A DNA stretch of 24,554 nucleotides from Pseudomonadota bacterium. Lineage in GTDB: Bacteria > Pseudomonadota > Alphaproteobacteria > Rhizobiales > Xanthobacteraceae. Numbering within the stretch: position 1 is the stretch's first letter; every line of letters begins with the position of its first letter. Location: NCBI GenBank assembly GCA_023387695.1, contig JAEWHT010000092.1:1-24554 (forward strand), written 5' to 3'. Of the stretch, positions 7,764 to 14,705 are shown piece after piece. The notes beneath the pieces were generated by a model that had not been told where the DNA came from, ran no database searches, and saw only the letters and a program-made list of their open reading frames with translations. The position numbers were made by a program, and so were the translations under genes.

Positions 7764-7934
7764 CTACATGGAGGGAGCACTGAGGGATCCGCAAGGCTGA
7801 TGAGTTAGCACGTGTTCGCGCAAGTCTTCGAGGACGTGCCCGTTCCAGCATTGATGGTGCTTTTGGGAGTAGGCAAGCAAGACCATGGCGCCCAAAGCGA
7901 CCACAGTGCATCCGGTCACAAAGTTCTGCATCAT
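7764..7934 (-). CDS. Small hypothetical protein with N-terminal membrane segment (56 aa)
   Basis: The ATG ATG start is preceded by TGGAG, five nt away. Residues 5-22 form a hydrophobic helix (FVTGCTVVALGAMVLLAY). It is followed by a His/Cys-rich polar tail with HHQC, W, NGH and HQPC at about residues 26-48. The protein could be a small membrane-anchored or exported polypeptide; the His/Cys content would suit metal binding, but no known motif is complete. No family is recognised. A longer overlapping frame in another register (7471-7938) has shadow-like composition. Confidence 0.42.
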   Translation of the reverse strand: MMQNFVTGCTVVALGAMVLLAYSQKHHQCWNGHVLEDLREHVLTHQPCGSLSAPSM

Positions 7935-8123
7935 GCACTCCAGAGCAAACTGTGAGTGGGCTGTTCAGCGTACCTTACTGCATCCTGTGATCAGAAGCAC
8001 AAAATCCAACGCGTGAAACCTCACGGGTGGCGCTCATTGCGGCGGGTGCGAGTCTACGGCGTGCGAATCCTCGACATCAATCTCACGGTCTGGTTTTCCG
8101 CAGGATCGAGCGGCAATCGGTTT

Positions 8124-8368
8124 GCAGACACGGTGCAGACATGCGTCTTGCAATCGCGGTTGTCGATTTTCGTTAAGTCTTTGATTTGGCTTGGTGAGCG
8201 CGCTGGGGCTCGAACCCAGGACCCCGTGATTAAAAGAAATGGAACGGATGCCGCCAGCCGACGTCAATCTCCGACATCTAGTGTCCGTCTGATTCATTAA
8301 ATATTAGAAATTGTTGTTATTTTTGAGGGTTTGTCAGGACATCGCGGGACAGTTGTAGACACTGTGCA
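8124..8368. repeat. 14-bp imperfect direct repeats flanking the tRNA fragment
   Basis: GCAGACACGGTGCA (8124-8137) and GTAGACACTGTGCA (8355-8368) agree at 12 of 14 positions, one on each side of the tRNA-Lys remnant. Each is itself part of an imperfect dyad. They could be integrase or excisionase arm sites, or scars of repeated integration at the same locus. The similarity is seen; the role is inferred. Confidence 0.4.
8192..8236 (-). other. attachment-site remnant: 3' part of tRNA-Lys(TTT)
   Basis: Read on the minus strand, this is the 3' 45 nt of a tRNA: anticodon loop CTTTTAA, 3' anticodon stem TCACG, variable region GGGTC, T-arm CTGGG-TTCGAGC-CCCAG, acceptor strand CGCGCTC, then A and CCA. 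The loop gives anticodon TTT (Lys). No D-arm or 5' acceptor strand (expected GAGCGCG) follows on the right, so it is not a working tRNA. Such duplicated 3' ends are the hallmark of integration by a tyrosine recombinase, and an integrase gene starts about 175 nt away. Since the 3' end points left, host DNA is on the left and the element on the right. Confidence 0.85.
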
Positions 8369-8370
8369 AC

Positions 8371-8389
8371 CGTTACCCTATCGTTACCC
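8371..8389. repeat. Paired CGTTACCC repeats upstream of the integrase
   Basis: CGTTACCC occurs at 8371-8378 and 8382-8389, an 11-bp period, i.e. about one helical turn, in the gap before the integrase gene. The spacing suits integrase arm-type sites or a regulator site. The surrounding 8237-8412 gap is otherwise AT-rich and gene-free. Confidence 0.4.
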
Positions 8390-8412
8390 CAATAACTTTG
8401 GGGGTGACGGTG

Positions 8413-9843
8413 ATGGGAATCTCTGCCGGGAGCGCGGACCGAAAACGAAGTTCGCTAACTGACATTGCAATTAGGAACCTGAAGCCTACCGAGGGACGCC
8501 GCGAGGTGCCCGATCCAGCCGCTCGCGGATTGTACGTTGTGGTACAGCCGACAGGCGTGAAAACGTTCGCGGTTCGCTACCGCTTCAATGGGAAGCCTCA
8601 GAAGTTCACGCTTGGCAGGTGGCAATCGCCGGCGGATGCGAACGAAGTCAAATCGTCCAAGGAGCCAAGGTTTGGCGACGCCATCTCATTGGCTGCCGCC
8701 CGCAAGCTCGCTGCCGATGTCTTGCTTCAAGTCGGCCGCGGGCGCGACCCCGCAGCGGCGAAACGGCAAGACAAGGAAGAGCAACAGCAAGCGTCGGCGA
8801 ATACGTTCCGGGTCGTTGCCGACGAGTATTTCAAGCGCCAATGTGGCATGCGGATTGATGCGCATGGGAATGTCACGTTCAATCATGAAAAAATGCGAAG
8901 TGGTCCAAACCTGTACGCCACTATTTCGCGTTTGGTTTTTCCGACCCTCGGCCCTCGACCAATCGGCGAAATCAAGAAAAGTGACGTGGTCAGGCTGCTC
9001 GACAAGATCGAAGATGGTGACCTTAAGGACGAAAACCGGAAGGGCATCAAGGGTGGCCGGGTGATGGCCGATCGTACTCTGGCACTTATCCGCGCGATCA
9101 TGAATTGGTATGCGGCGCGGGAAGATGACTTCAGGTCGCCGATCGTTCGCGGCATGGCGCGGACTAAGCCCAAGGAACGCGCCCGCAAGCGCGTATTGGC
9201 GGACGATGAAATCCGCGACATTTGGGCTGCACTCGACTACGCCGACGTGCCGGAATGCTATCCATCATACGTCAAGGCGTTGTTACTGACAGCCACGCGT
9301 CGCACTGAGGCGGCTGATATGAAATCCATCGAGATCGAGGGGGATCTGTGGACCATTCCTGGTGAGCGGTACAAGACCAAGCTTGATCACGTCGTTCCGC
9401 TAACACTAGCGGCGAAGGCCTTGGTCGGTAGCGAGCCTGATGGGCATCAGGGCAATTCCCTATTTGTTTTCTCAACGACCGGCGGGACTAAGGCCTTCAG
9501 CGGCTTCTCGAAGGCCAAGAAAGCCTTGGACATTGAGATCGCGAAACGACGCAAAGCCCAAGAGCGACCCGCCATGCCTCGGTGGACCCTTCACGACTTG
9601 CGGCGTACCGCCCGGTCGCTCATGTCGCGGGCCAAGGTACCGGCCGACCACGCAGAGCGAGCATTAGGTCATGTGATCGGCGGGATACGCGAAACTTACG
9701 ACCGTCATGAATACCTCGACGAGAAACGGAATGCGTTTACAGCCCTGGCGGCGACGGTCGAGGCCATTCTCAGTCCACCTGCCGACAACGTCGTACGGTT
9801 TCCTCCACGAACTGCGGATGAGAACAACTCACGTTGCGACTGA
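8413..9843 (+). CDS. Tyrosine-type site-specific integrase (DUF4102 N-terminus)
   Basis: This recombinase should catalyse integration into and excision from the tRNA-Lys site. The 476-aa protein has an N-terminal DUF4102-type arm-binding domain (about 15-115, with LTDIAIRNLKPTEGRR and GLYVVVQPTGVKTFAVRYRF), a core-binding SAM-like domain (about 130-250) and a catalytic domain. Catalytic residues visible are R296 (TATRRTE), a Lys near 323, H394-x-x-R397 (HDLRR), H420 (LGH) and nucleophile Y429. All are present, so it is probably active. I chose the ATG at 8413 (GGGGGTGA upstream) over an in-frame TTG at 8398. It reads away from the attachment remnant into the element. Confidence 0.96.
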   Translation: MGISAGSADRKRSSLTDIAIRNLKPTEGRREVPDPAARGLYVVVQPTGVKTFAVRYRFNGKPQKFTLGRWQSPADANEVKSSKEPRFGDAISLAAARKLAADVLLQVGRGRDPAAAKRQDKEEQQQASANTFRVVADEYFKRQCGMRIDAHGNVTFNHEKMRSGPNLYATISRLVFPTLGPRPIGEIKKSDVVRLLDKIEDGDLKDENRKGIKGGRVMADRTLALIRAIMNWYAAREDDFRSPIVRGMARTKPKERARKRVLADDEIRDIWAALDYADVPECYPSYVKALLLTATRRTEAADMKSIEIEGDLWTIPGERYKTKLDHVVPLTLAAKALVGSEPDGHQGNSLFVFSTTGGTKAFSGFSKAKKALDIEIAKRRKAQERPAMPRWTLHDLRRTARSLMSRAKVPADHAERALGHVIGGIRETYDRHEYLDEKRNAFTALAATVEAILSPPADNVVRFPPRTADENNSRCD

Positions 9844-9856
9844 AGGGGGAGCGGCG

Positions 9857-10579
9857 ATGTCTCGTGCTTCGCACAGATCCGATGATGCCGATTTCGACGC
9901 ACTGGTCGACGAGTTAATCATGGATGAGAAGAGCAGAAAGGAATTCCGAAAGCTGGTGCCGGCTCTTCGGATTGTCGAGAGATCGACCGAAGGTCCACTC
10001 GATGCGCGGAGGCGCTTTTTCTTGGCGCAACGCATAATGGTCACCATAGGAGTATATCACGGCACTCAGCTTATGGACATGTTGTCACGCAAACAAAATA
10101 TTGACGAGATCGCAAAACCGTTAGCGGAGGTCATCGAGAAGCTACAGGAGAAAGCCAATATCGATGTCGTTCTTGTGGCACTCGGCGCACCTGCCATGCT
10201 GATTGCCAGCCCGGATCAGGACGCGTTTCAAAAAGCGATCGCTGAATATCAAATTATATTGCGAGGTTTGCGAAAGATTGCCGCCAACATGCCAGCGTCT
10301 GCGGCAAAGCGAGGACGAGGGCGGCCCCGTGCTCTTGATCTCCACGCGTTGGTTGAACGGCTGGCGCAGGTTTGGAATACTTTCACCGGAAAACCGTTCA
10401 AGCAGCTCTGGCACAGACAGCGAGGGGTCTATGAGCCTCTCACTGAATCGGTGCAATTCATCCATTCAATCGTCGAGATCGTTGATGCCAAGCGCTTGAA
10501 GGAGCTCCCGACGATAACGAAGAGGATTGTCGCTGAGCTGAACCCTTCCTCCCGCACACGAAGACGATCCGCATCTTGA
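9857..10579 (+). CDS. Hypothetical island protein with AT-hook-like motif (240 aa)
   Basis: The start is 13 nt after the integrase stop, with GGGGGAGCG before the ATG, so the two genes are probably co-transcribed. The protein is highly charged and mostly helical in appearance. It has an acidic N-terminus (DDADFDALVDELIMDE, 9-24) and a KRGRGRPR stretch at 151-158, which contains the RGRP core of AT-hook minor-groove binders. A C-terminal segment of about 80 residues follows and the end is basic (SSRTRRRSAS). No enzymatic motif is seen. The position suggests a role in nucleoprotein formation, regulation or maintenance of the element, but the function is not known to me. Confidence 0.8.
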   Translation: MSRASHRSDDADFDALVDELIMDEKSRKEFRKLVPALRIVERSTEGPLDARRRFFLAQRIMVTIGVYHGTQLMDMLSRKQNIDEIAKPLAEVIEKLQEKANIDVVLVALGAPAMLIASPDQDAFQKAIAEYQIILRGLRKIAANMPASAAKRGRGRPRALDLHALVERLAQVWNTFTGKPFKQLWHRQRGVYEPLTESVQFIHSIVEIVDAKRLKELPTITKRIVAELNPSSRTRRRSAS

Positions 10580-10659
10580 TCGCTCATTTTCCTATAATGC
10601 GACGCATTGGCCTGAATAGTCGAAAACGGTTTTGATTCTCATCGAGCCGAAATAGCGCT

Positions 10660-10692
10660 CTTGTTGTTGTCGCGACTTTTGAGAACAACAAG
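10660..10692 (+). promoter_or_regulatory. 9-bp inverted repeat overlapping the ribosome-binding site of the AlpA-like gene
   Basis: CTTGTTGTT (10660-10668) and AACAACAAG (10684-10692) are perfect reverse complements with a 15-nt spacer. The right arm ends inside the AAGGG ribosome-binding site of the next gene. It could be an operator bound by the gene's own small DNA-binding product, or an RNA hairpin that hides the ribosome-binding site. Confidence 0.55.
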
Positions 10693-10701
10693 GGTTTCAC
10701 A

Positions 10702-10899
10702 ATGGCGAGATGGTTGCGCAAGAAACATTTGCGAGAGCGTTACAGCTGCTGCGACAGGACCATAGATCGGATGGTCGAAAGCGAGCGGTTGCCGGCGCCT
10801 GAATTTCCTTGGCGCAATAGAATTCCGGGCTGGAGCGAAGAAGTGCTCGATGCCCACGACCGCTCAGTCGTAGCCGGCGCTCGGCAACAAGCCGGTTGA
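10702..10899 (+). CDS. Small AlpA/excisionase-like DNA-binding protein (65 aa)
   Basis: The 65-aa product has the shape of AlpA/Xis-type winged-helix proteins. An N-terminal helix (WLRKKHLRERYSCCDRTIDRMVE, about 4-26) would hold the helix-turn-helix, then a Pro-rich wing (LPAPEFPWRNRIPGWSE) and a short C-terminal helix. In prophages and islands such proteins direct excision or activate the integrase. The start ATG has AAGGG nearby, within an inverted repeat. The next gene starts 3 nt after its stop, so the two are probably one transcript. Confidence 0.75.
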   Translation: MARWLRKKHLRERYSCCDRTIDRMVESERLPAPEFPWRNRIPGWSEEVLDAHDRSVVAGARQQAG

Positions 10900-10902
10900 T
10901 CC

Positions 10903-11322
10903 ATGCGCATTTCATGTGCCGCTTTGTCGGCTTCCGCGACCGCAAGTTCCCCTCGTCAATTAACTCTCGATCTGGGAGCTTCTCAGCCAAAAAAACAACG
11001 AATTAAGTCGCTCGTTGAAACGGCAGACGACTATTGCGGAGTCGTCGCGCAGCTAAACGCCGATTGGCGGGTCGTCGAATCCGGCGATCAAGTTCAATGG
11101 ATTCTTCAGCGCCGTGGTTCGCCAAAAATGTCGCGCAGGAACGATTGGCGGGGGCGCAGCTACTGCCGGACCTCCGAAGCACTCATCCGCGCTACGCGAG
11201 AATATGCCGGGCGCATTGACCCGGCGGCCGCCGCAATCCTGAATGCGCTGCCGGCGCTTATTGAAGTGGATAGCTCGGCCGCCAGCGATAGCCCTCCCAA
11301 CGACGCCATCAGGGACCGGTGA
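10903..11322 (+). CDS. Hypothetical island protein (139 aa)
   Basis: This gene begins 3 nt after the AlpA-like gene and is probably co-translated with it. The central part (DDYCGVVAQLNADWRVVESGDQVQWILQRRG, then W-x-G-x-S-Y-C-R-T and a helix) resembles short uncharacterised proteins I associate with rhizobial islands and prophages. No catalytic motif is visible. The first 25 residues are Ser/Ala-rich and low complexity, so a later start cannot be excluded. The function is unknown. Confidence 0.65.
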   Translation: MRISCAALSASATASSPRQLTLDLGASQPKKQRIKSLVETADDYCGVVAQLNADWRVVESGDQVQWILQRRGSPKMSRRNDWRGRSYCRTSEALIRATREYAGRIDPAAAAILNALPALIEVDSSAASDSPPNDAIRDR

Positions 11323-11328
11323 ATGAGA

Positions 11329-11359
11329 ACGGGCTCGACCCTCCTGAGATCGAGCCCGT
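11329..11359 (+). terminator. Probable hairpin terminator after the AlpA-like/139-aa gene pair
   Basis: A perfect 10-bp stem (ACGGGCTCGA / TCGAGCCCGT) with an 11-nt loop begins 7 nt after the stop at 11322. No T-run follows, so it may be a weak or Rho-assisted terminator or a 3' stabilising hairpin. Confidence 0.6.
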
Positions 11360-11677
11360 AAATCGGCGTTGGTCGGTAGTTACGACAGCGGCGCCGCCAT
11401 CAACAGCAACGATGGAACGTCTACTGTGGGGCGCGATCGAAGACAAGGCCCGGTCCGAAAGATGTGAGGGCTGATCGCCGGCGCGACGCTAGCGCCGTAA
11501 AGTTGGCATCGAGGTGATCCGCGGCGTCGCGAGGTCATCGCCCTAAGCGGCGGCAGGCTCCGGCTGGCAAGATCGCGGTGGGTGTAGGGACCAGCCTGGC
11601 TAGATTGCCGGGGCTGGTCGTCCTATGCCCATCACAACGGACCCTCCAACAGGCAAACATCTATTCCTTACGTATGT
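11360..11677. other. Gene-free stretch with an 8-bp inverted repeat
   Basis: I see no credible reading frame here. GACCAGCC (11589-11596) and GGCTGGTC (11612-11619) form an 8-bp inverted repeat with a 15-nt loop, about 60 nt upstream of the next small gene. The base composition shifts from GC-rich to visibly AT-rich near 11640. Confidence 0.5.
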
Positions 11678-11947
11678 ATGTCATCCAATTATGATTCTAA
11701 TGTTCGGAGTTGGAATTTACGCGATACTCTAGCGAGTACTGAGGATTTTGTCGGGAAACTTGCAAACCAGAAAACGACAACTTTCGCCGATGCGCCAGCC
11801 CAGCAGAGTCCAAGCACGAACGAGGTCGACGGCGGTAATTCGAACACAGTGGGGTTAGACGAGATACACATCGTCCTTCCGAATGGAATTTCCTTCGAAG
11901 TGAGCACTCTTTTGGAGTTCAATCGACTGACAGTCTTGCCGTCATGA
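11678..11947 (+). CDS. Hypothetical protein, AT-rich gene (89 aa)
   Basis: This is an 89-aa polar protein with Ser/Asn/Thr/Gln-rich middle (about 25-55) and a more ordered C-terminal part (DEIHIVLPNGISFEVSTLLEFNRL). No family is recognised. The ribosome-binding site is poor, but the stop overlaps the ATG of the next small gene (ATGA), which argues for a real coupled pair. Codon use is clearly more AT-rich than in the flanking metabolic genes, suggesting a separate origin. Confidence 0.45.
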   Translation: MSSNYDSNVRSWNLRDTLASTEDFVGKLANQKTTTFADAPAQQSPSTNEVDGGNSNTVGLDEIHIVLPNGISFEVSTLLEFNRLTVLPS

Positions 11948-12057
11948 AGGAATTAACCAGAGCGGCCGAAGAGCTGGCCGAATCCTTCGCTCATATTCGC
12001 CCGCAGGAAACGCTGCAGGTCTCTACACAGCTCAGCAAGCAGCTACTAAATTCCTAG
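11944..12057 (+). CDS. Small hypothetical protein coupled to the preceding gene (37 aa)
   Basis: A 37-aa frame starts at the ATG of an ATGA overlap with the preceding stop, so translation is likely coupled. The product is an amphipathic, mostly helical peptide (KELTRAAEELAESFAHI, then a Gln/Ser-rich tail). No family is recognised. The overlap is the main support; length alone would not justify the call. Confidence 0.42.
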   Translation: MKELTRAAEELAESFAHIRPQETLQVSTQLSKQLLNS

Positions 12058-12659
12058 TGCGGTGAATACCTAAGTGTAGAAGCATTCCGGGAGGAGTGGC
12101 GTCTCTTGGCGCAAGCTCGACAACACTGTGGTGATGTGCCGGTGACCAGTTCGTTATCGCGCCACTTGCCGCGGTTACTGTTTAGGTTCGTTAGGTCCGC
12201 GCATAGGTACACGAATAGGTAACCAGCAGAAAATGAGCTTGTTGTGCAATGAACTGGAAAAATGTTGCACCGACTTTCGGAACCGGAGTTCAGTCGATTT
12301 GGCGCCTTTTGGGTTGAGTTAGGCTCCCGCTTGCCAATCGGCCTAACCCTCAAAAATGAGAGCACGTGAGGCTAGATTTGTGGCTCGGCCGTGATCCTAT
12401 CGGTGCGACCGAACGATTTGCCTACGTGGCCTAAGAATGCCGGCTCTTGCCCTTTTGTCGCGATGTCCGCTTGTCCGCTCATTTCTCACGAGAGGTGTCG
12501 ACTTCAGCGTCGTTCCTGACCTACGCTGGCTTTTGTTCCAAAAGCGGTCATTCAGTCACTCTGTTCGATCGATTTTGTTGCCCGAAGCCCCTTAAGCTGC
12601 AAGCGCGCGGGCAAAAGTACATGAGCGGTTCCTCTATATTCTCTTAGGGCCAGAAGCGT
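12058..12659. other. Non-coding stretch of about 600 nt
   Basis: No frame with both a good start and protein-like composition is seen. The frames at 12054-12365 (minus) and 12447-12647 (plus) look like chance. A GTTAGGC/GCCTAAC hairpin (12318-12324 with 12341-12347, extendable by TTGA/TCAA) stands out. This gap separates the element-type genes on the left from the metabolic cluster on the right and may contain worn remnants of earlier insertions. Confidence 0.5.
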
Positions 12660-13652
12660 TCACTCACGTTTGTTGGCTGTTGCGTCAACGGTCGTCGCTC
12701 TTGCACCCTGGCCAAGACGTTCGAGAAAATTGCGTACGAGGAAGTCGATTTCGTCGTTAGCCTCGTCTAGGGCAAAATGACCGGCTTCCAGGACGTGCAC
12801 CTCGGCTTCCGGTACATCGTCACGGTATGCCGACGCTCCGGCGACGGTGAATGAAGGATCGTATTGTCCCCAGACCACGAGGGTAGGCGGTTGCGTCTCT
12901 CGCAGCCATTTCTGCCACTTGGGATATGAGGCGACGTTGGTGCGATAATCCAGGAACAGCGTGGTCTGAATGTCGGCCTGACCCGGCCGTGACAGGAATG
13001 AGTACTCGTCGTTCCAGCTGTCAGGGTTATAGGCCCAGGGTCGCGGACTGGTCCCGATGTGCCGCTGTCGTGTCGCATCCAGTGAGGTAAAATTTGCCTT
13101 TAGAGCCTCCAGGTTATGAACAGGATCGGCCCAGTATTTCTTGCGGGCCTCCCATAGCGGGCTCAGTCCTTGCTCATGCGAGACCGCGTTCTGGATGATG
13201 ATCGCCCGCACCTGTTCGGGATGCGATAGCGCCATCCGGAATCCGACGGGCCCGCCGTAATCCTGCATGAACAGGACGTAGTCGACGAGCCCGAGCTTTG
13301 CAGCGAGCCCCTCCATCACATGGGCGAGATTGTCGAAAGTGTAGGTGAACTCGGATGGCGGTGGTGCGCTGCTGTTGCCGAAGCCTGGATAGTCAGGTGC
13401 GATGAGATGATACTTGTCGGCAAGTAGCGGCAACAACGGCTCCCACATCCGGGACGACGATGGAAAGCCGTGCAGCATGAGCACGACCGGCGCGTTCGCT
13501 GGCCCTGCCTCGCGGTAGAAGATATTGAGCCCCTTCACCTCGACTGTGTGATAGCTGATCGAGCGGCGGCTCGACGGCATGTCCTGCGCTTGCGCCTGCA
13601 CGGTGACGCACGCGACGGCGGCCGAGAGGGTCAGCATGGCCGGGATTTTCAT
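12660..13652 (-). CDS. Exported alpha/beta hydrolase with Asp nucleophile (haloalkane dehalogenase/epoxide hydrolase-like)
   Basis: This 330-aa alpha/beta-fold hydrolase has a Sec-type signal peptide (MKIPAML, hydrophobic core, AQAQ-D near residue 23), so it is probably periplasmic. The oxyanion-hole stretch HGFP is at 61-64. The nucleophile elbow is MQDYGGPVG with D131 instead of Ser, as in haloalkane dehalogenases and epoxide hydrolases. The acid is probably D265 (WGQYD) and the base H292 (AGHF). The Trp that follows the nucleophile in DhlA is Tyr132 here. I chose the second ATG (13652), since AAAGGAA precedes it and the signal peptide starts there. It is the last gene of the leftward arm, 27 nt after the GlcG-VOC fusion. 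Substrate is unknown. Confidence 0.88.
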   Translation of the reverse strand: MKIPAMLTLSAAVACVTVQAQAQDMPSSRRSISYHTVEVKGLNIFYREAGPANAPVVLMLHGFPSSSRMWEPLLPLLADKYHLIAPDYPGFGNSSAPPPSEFTYTFDNLAHVMEGLAAKLGLVDYVLFMQDYGGPVGFRMALSHPEQVRAIIIQNAVSHEQGLSPLWEARKKYWADPVHNLEALKANFTSLDATRQRHIGTSPRPWAYNPDSWNDEYSFLSRPGQADIQTTLFLDYRTNVASYPKWQKWLRETQPPTLVVWGQYDPSFTVAGASAYRDDVPEAEVHVLEAGHFALDEANDEIDFLVRNFLERLGQGARATTVDATANKRE

Positions 13653-13679
13653 GGCGTCGTTCCTTTCCGTCATCTCGTG

Positions 13680-14657
13680 TCAAGCGCCAGCTTTGGCGAG
13701 CGCCTTGGCAGGGGGCTGTGCTCCGCCGACGCATTGGGCGTGCAGCATCGCGGCTTCAGCGCTGCGAACCACGCTTGTCAGCTCCGGCGTAAAGCTGGTG
13801 TCGCCTTCCGCGATATGTCCAGTCAGCCTCGCCGTGATCTCCTGGAAGACCCAGTTATTCCCGTCGGGATCGCTAAAGGACAGATAGGACGCGTAGCTTT
13901 TTCGCTGCGGATTTGGCCCGGCGACGATGCCTTCAGCGCCGGCGCGATGGAATATGCCGCCGGCGTCGTGGAAGGGCTGGCCGACTGAGATGCCCCGGCG
14001 AACCAGCTCGTTGCGCGCAGCTTCGATGTCGGACACGACGAGATGAAGTCCCTTCATCGAGCCTGGTGCCGACGTCGTGATGTTTTTGCCGAAGATGATC
14101 GAACATCCGGAACCCGGAGGCGTGAACTGGATCACCCGATAATTGTTCGCCGCGTAGTCGATATCGAGACGCCAGCCGAGATTTGCGTAGAAGCGCTTGG
14201 AACGATCGGCGTCGGAGACAGGGAGAACAACGACTTCGAGCTTCATAGCCAGGGGAGCGGCCATCGGCTCCCGCAGTCCCGATTCGAGAATGTCGACATC
14301 TTGTTCGACGGTGCCGCCACTGACGCCGACGCCGGCGACCAGTTGCCCCTCGATGGTCAACGGCGCGCCGCCTCCCATCGCGCAGTACTTTCCGCCGGAT
14401 AGGCCCATCAGAGCGAACAGCGGCTGGCCAGGCTGCACTAGGCCGGAGAGGTCGGCGGTCCGTTGTCCGACCAGTGCCGACGTGTAGGCTTTCCGCTCCG
14501 CGATATCGATGGAGAAGGTCGGTGCGCCGTTCATACGGTGCTTGAGCACGATATTGCCGTGAATATCGATGACGCAAACAGCAACGGGAACGTTCGTGCG
14601 AACTGATTGGGATTCGATGCGGTCGGCGATGTCCTTAGCAAGCTTGAGCAAATCCAT
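13680..14657 (-). CDS. Fusion of GlcG/HbpS-like (DUF336) domain and VOC/glyoxalase domain
   Basis: Residues 1-135 form a GlcG/HbpS (DUF336) domain: VPVAVCVIDIHGNIVLKHRMNGA, AERKAYTSALVGQRT and a glycine-rich end (GGGAPLTIEGQLVAGVGVSGG). Residues 138-280 form a vicinal-oxygen-chelate domain (KLEVVVLPVSDADRSKRFYANLGWRLD, then QFTPPGS and SFSDPDGNNWVFQEI). A tail of about 45 residues follows. GlcG/HbpS proteins bind small ligands or haem; VOC domains are metal-dependent lyases, isomerases or dioxygenases. The fusion implies that both act on one ligand. The VOC half closely parallels the stand-alone VOC gene in the rightward arm. The ATG has GGAAGGGAA upstream. A single-base frame artefact joining two genes is unlikely, because the frame is continuous and the linker natural. 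Confidence 0.88.
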   Translation of the reverse strand: MDLLKLAKDIADRIESQSVRTNVPVAVCVIDIHGNIVLKHRMNGAPTFSIDIAERKAYTSALVGQRTADLSGLVQPGQPLFALMGLSGGKYCAMGGGAPLTIEGQLVAGVGVSGGTVEQDVDILESGLREPMAAPLAMKLEVVVLPVSDADRSKRFYANLGWRLDIDYAANNYRVIQFTPPGSGCSIIFGKNITTSAPGSMKGLHLVVSDIEAARNELVRRGISVGQPFHDAGGIFHRAGAEGIVAGPNPQRKSYASYLSFSDPDGNNWVFQEITARLTGHIAEGDTSFTPELTSVVRSAEAAMLHAQCVGGAQPPAKALAKAGA

Positions 14658-14705
14658 TACGTATTCCCTTCCAGAGTTGAGCGAGAGAAAATCGGTGAGT
14701 GCGTC

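Larger units (their letters stand above)
8192..12057. mobile_element. Integrated element or genomic island, left end (right end not seen)
   Basis: The tRNA-Lys attachment remnant, a tyrosine integrase, a DNA-binding protein with an AT-hook-like motif, an AlpA/excisionase-like protein and several short unknown genes form a typical end of an integrative element. I stop the annotation at 12057 because recognisable element genes cease there. By tRNA polarity the true right boundary should be an intact tRNA-Lys(TTT) gene, which is not in the window. The metabolic cluster from 12660 onward may therefore be cargo. Confidence 0.6.

Noticed and set aside
7471..7938. 155-aa minus-strand frame
   Set aside because: Arg/Pro/Leu-rich composition with no ribosome-binding site. 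It overlaps the 56-aa frame, which has a better start, and the HTH-like fragment.
8192..8236. A functional tRNA gene
   Set aside because: Only the 3' half is present. The sequence to the right does not give a D-arm or a 5' acceptor strand pairing with CGCGCTC.
12318..12347. Rho-independent terminator at the GTTAGGC/GCCTAAC hairpin
   Set aside because: No T-run follows the stem on either strand, and no supported gene ends just upstream on a strand that would need it.
12447..12647. 66-aa plus-strand frame in the 12058-12659 gap
   Set aside because: Cys/Ser/Phe-rich random-looking composition and no ribosome-binding site; neither strand shows coding-like third-position bias.
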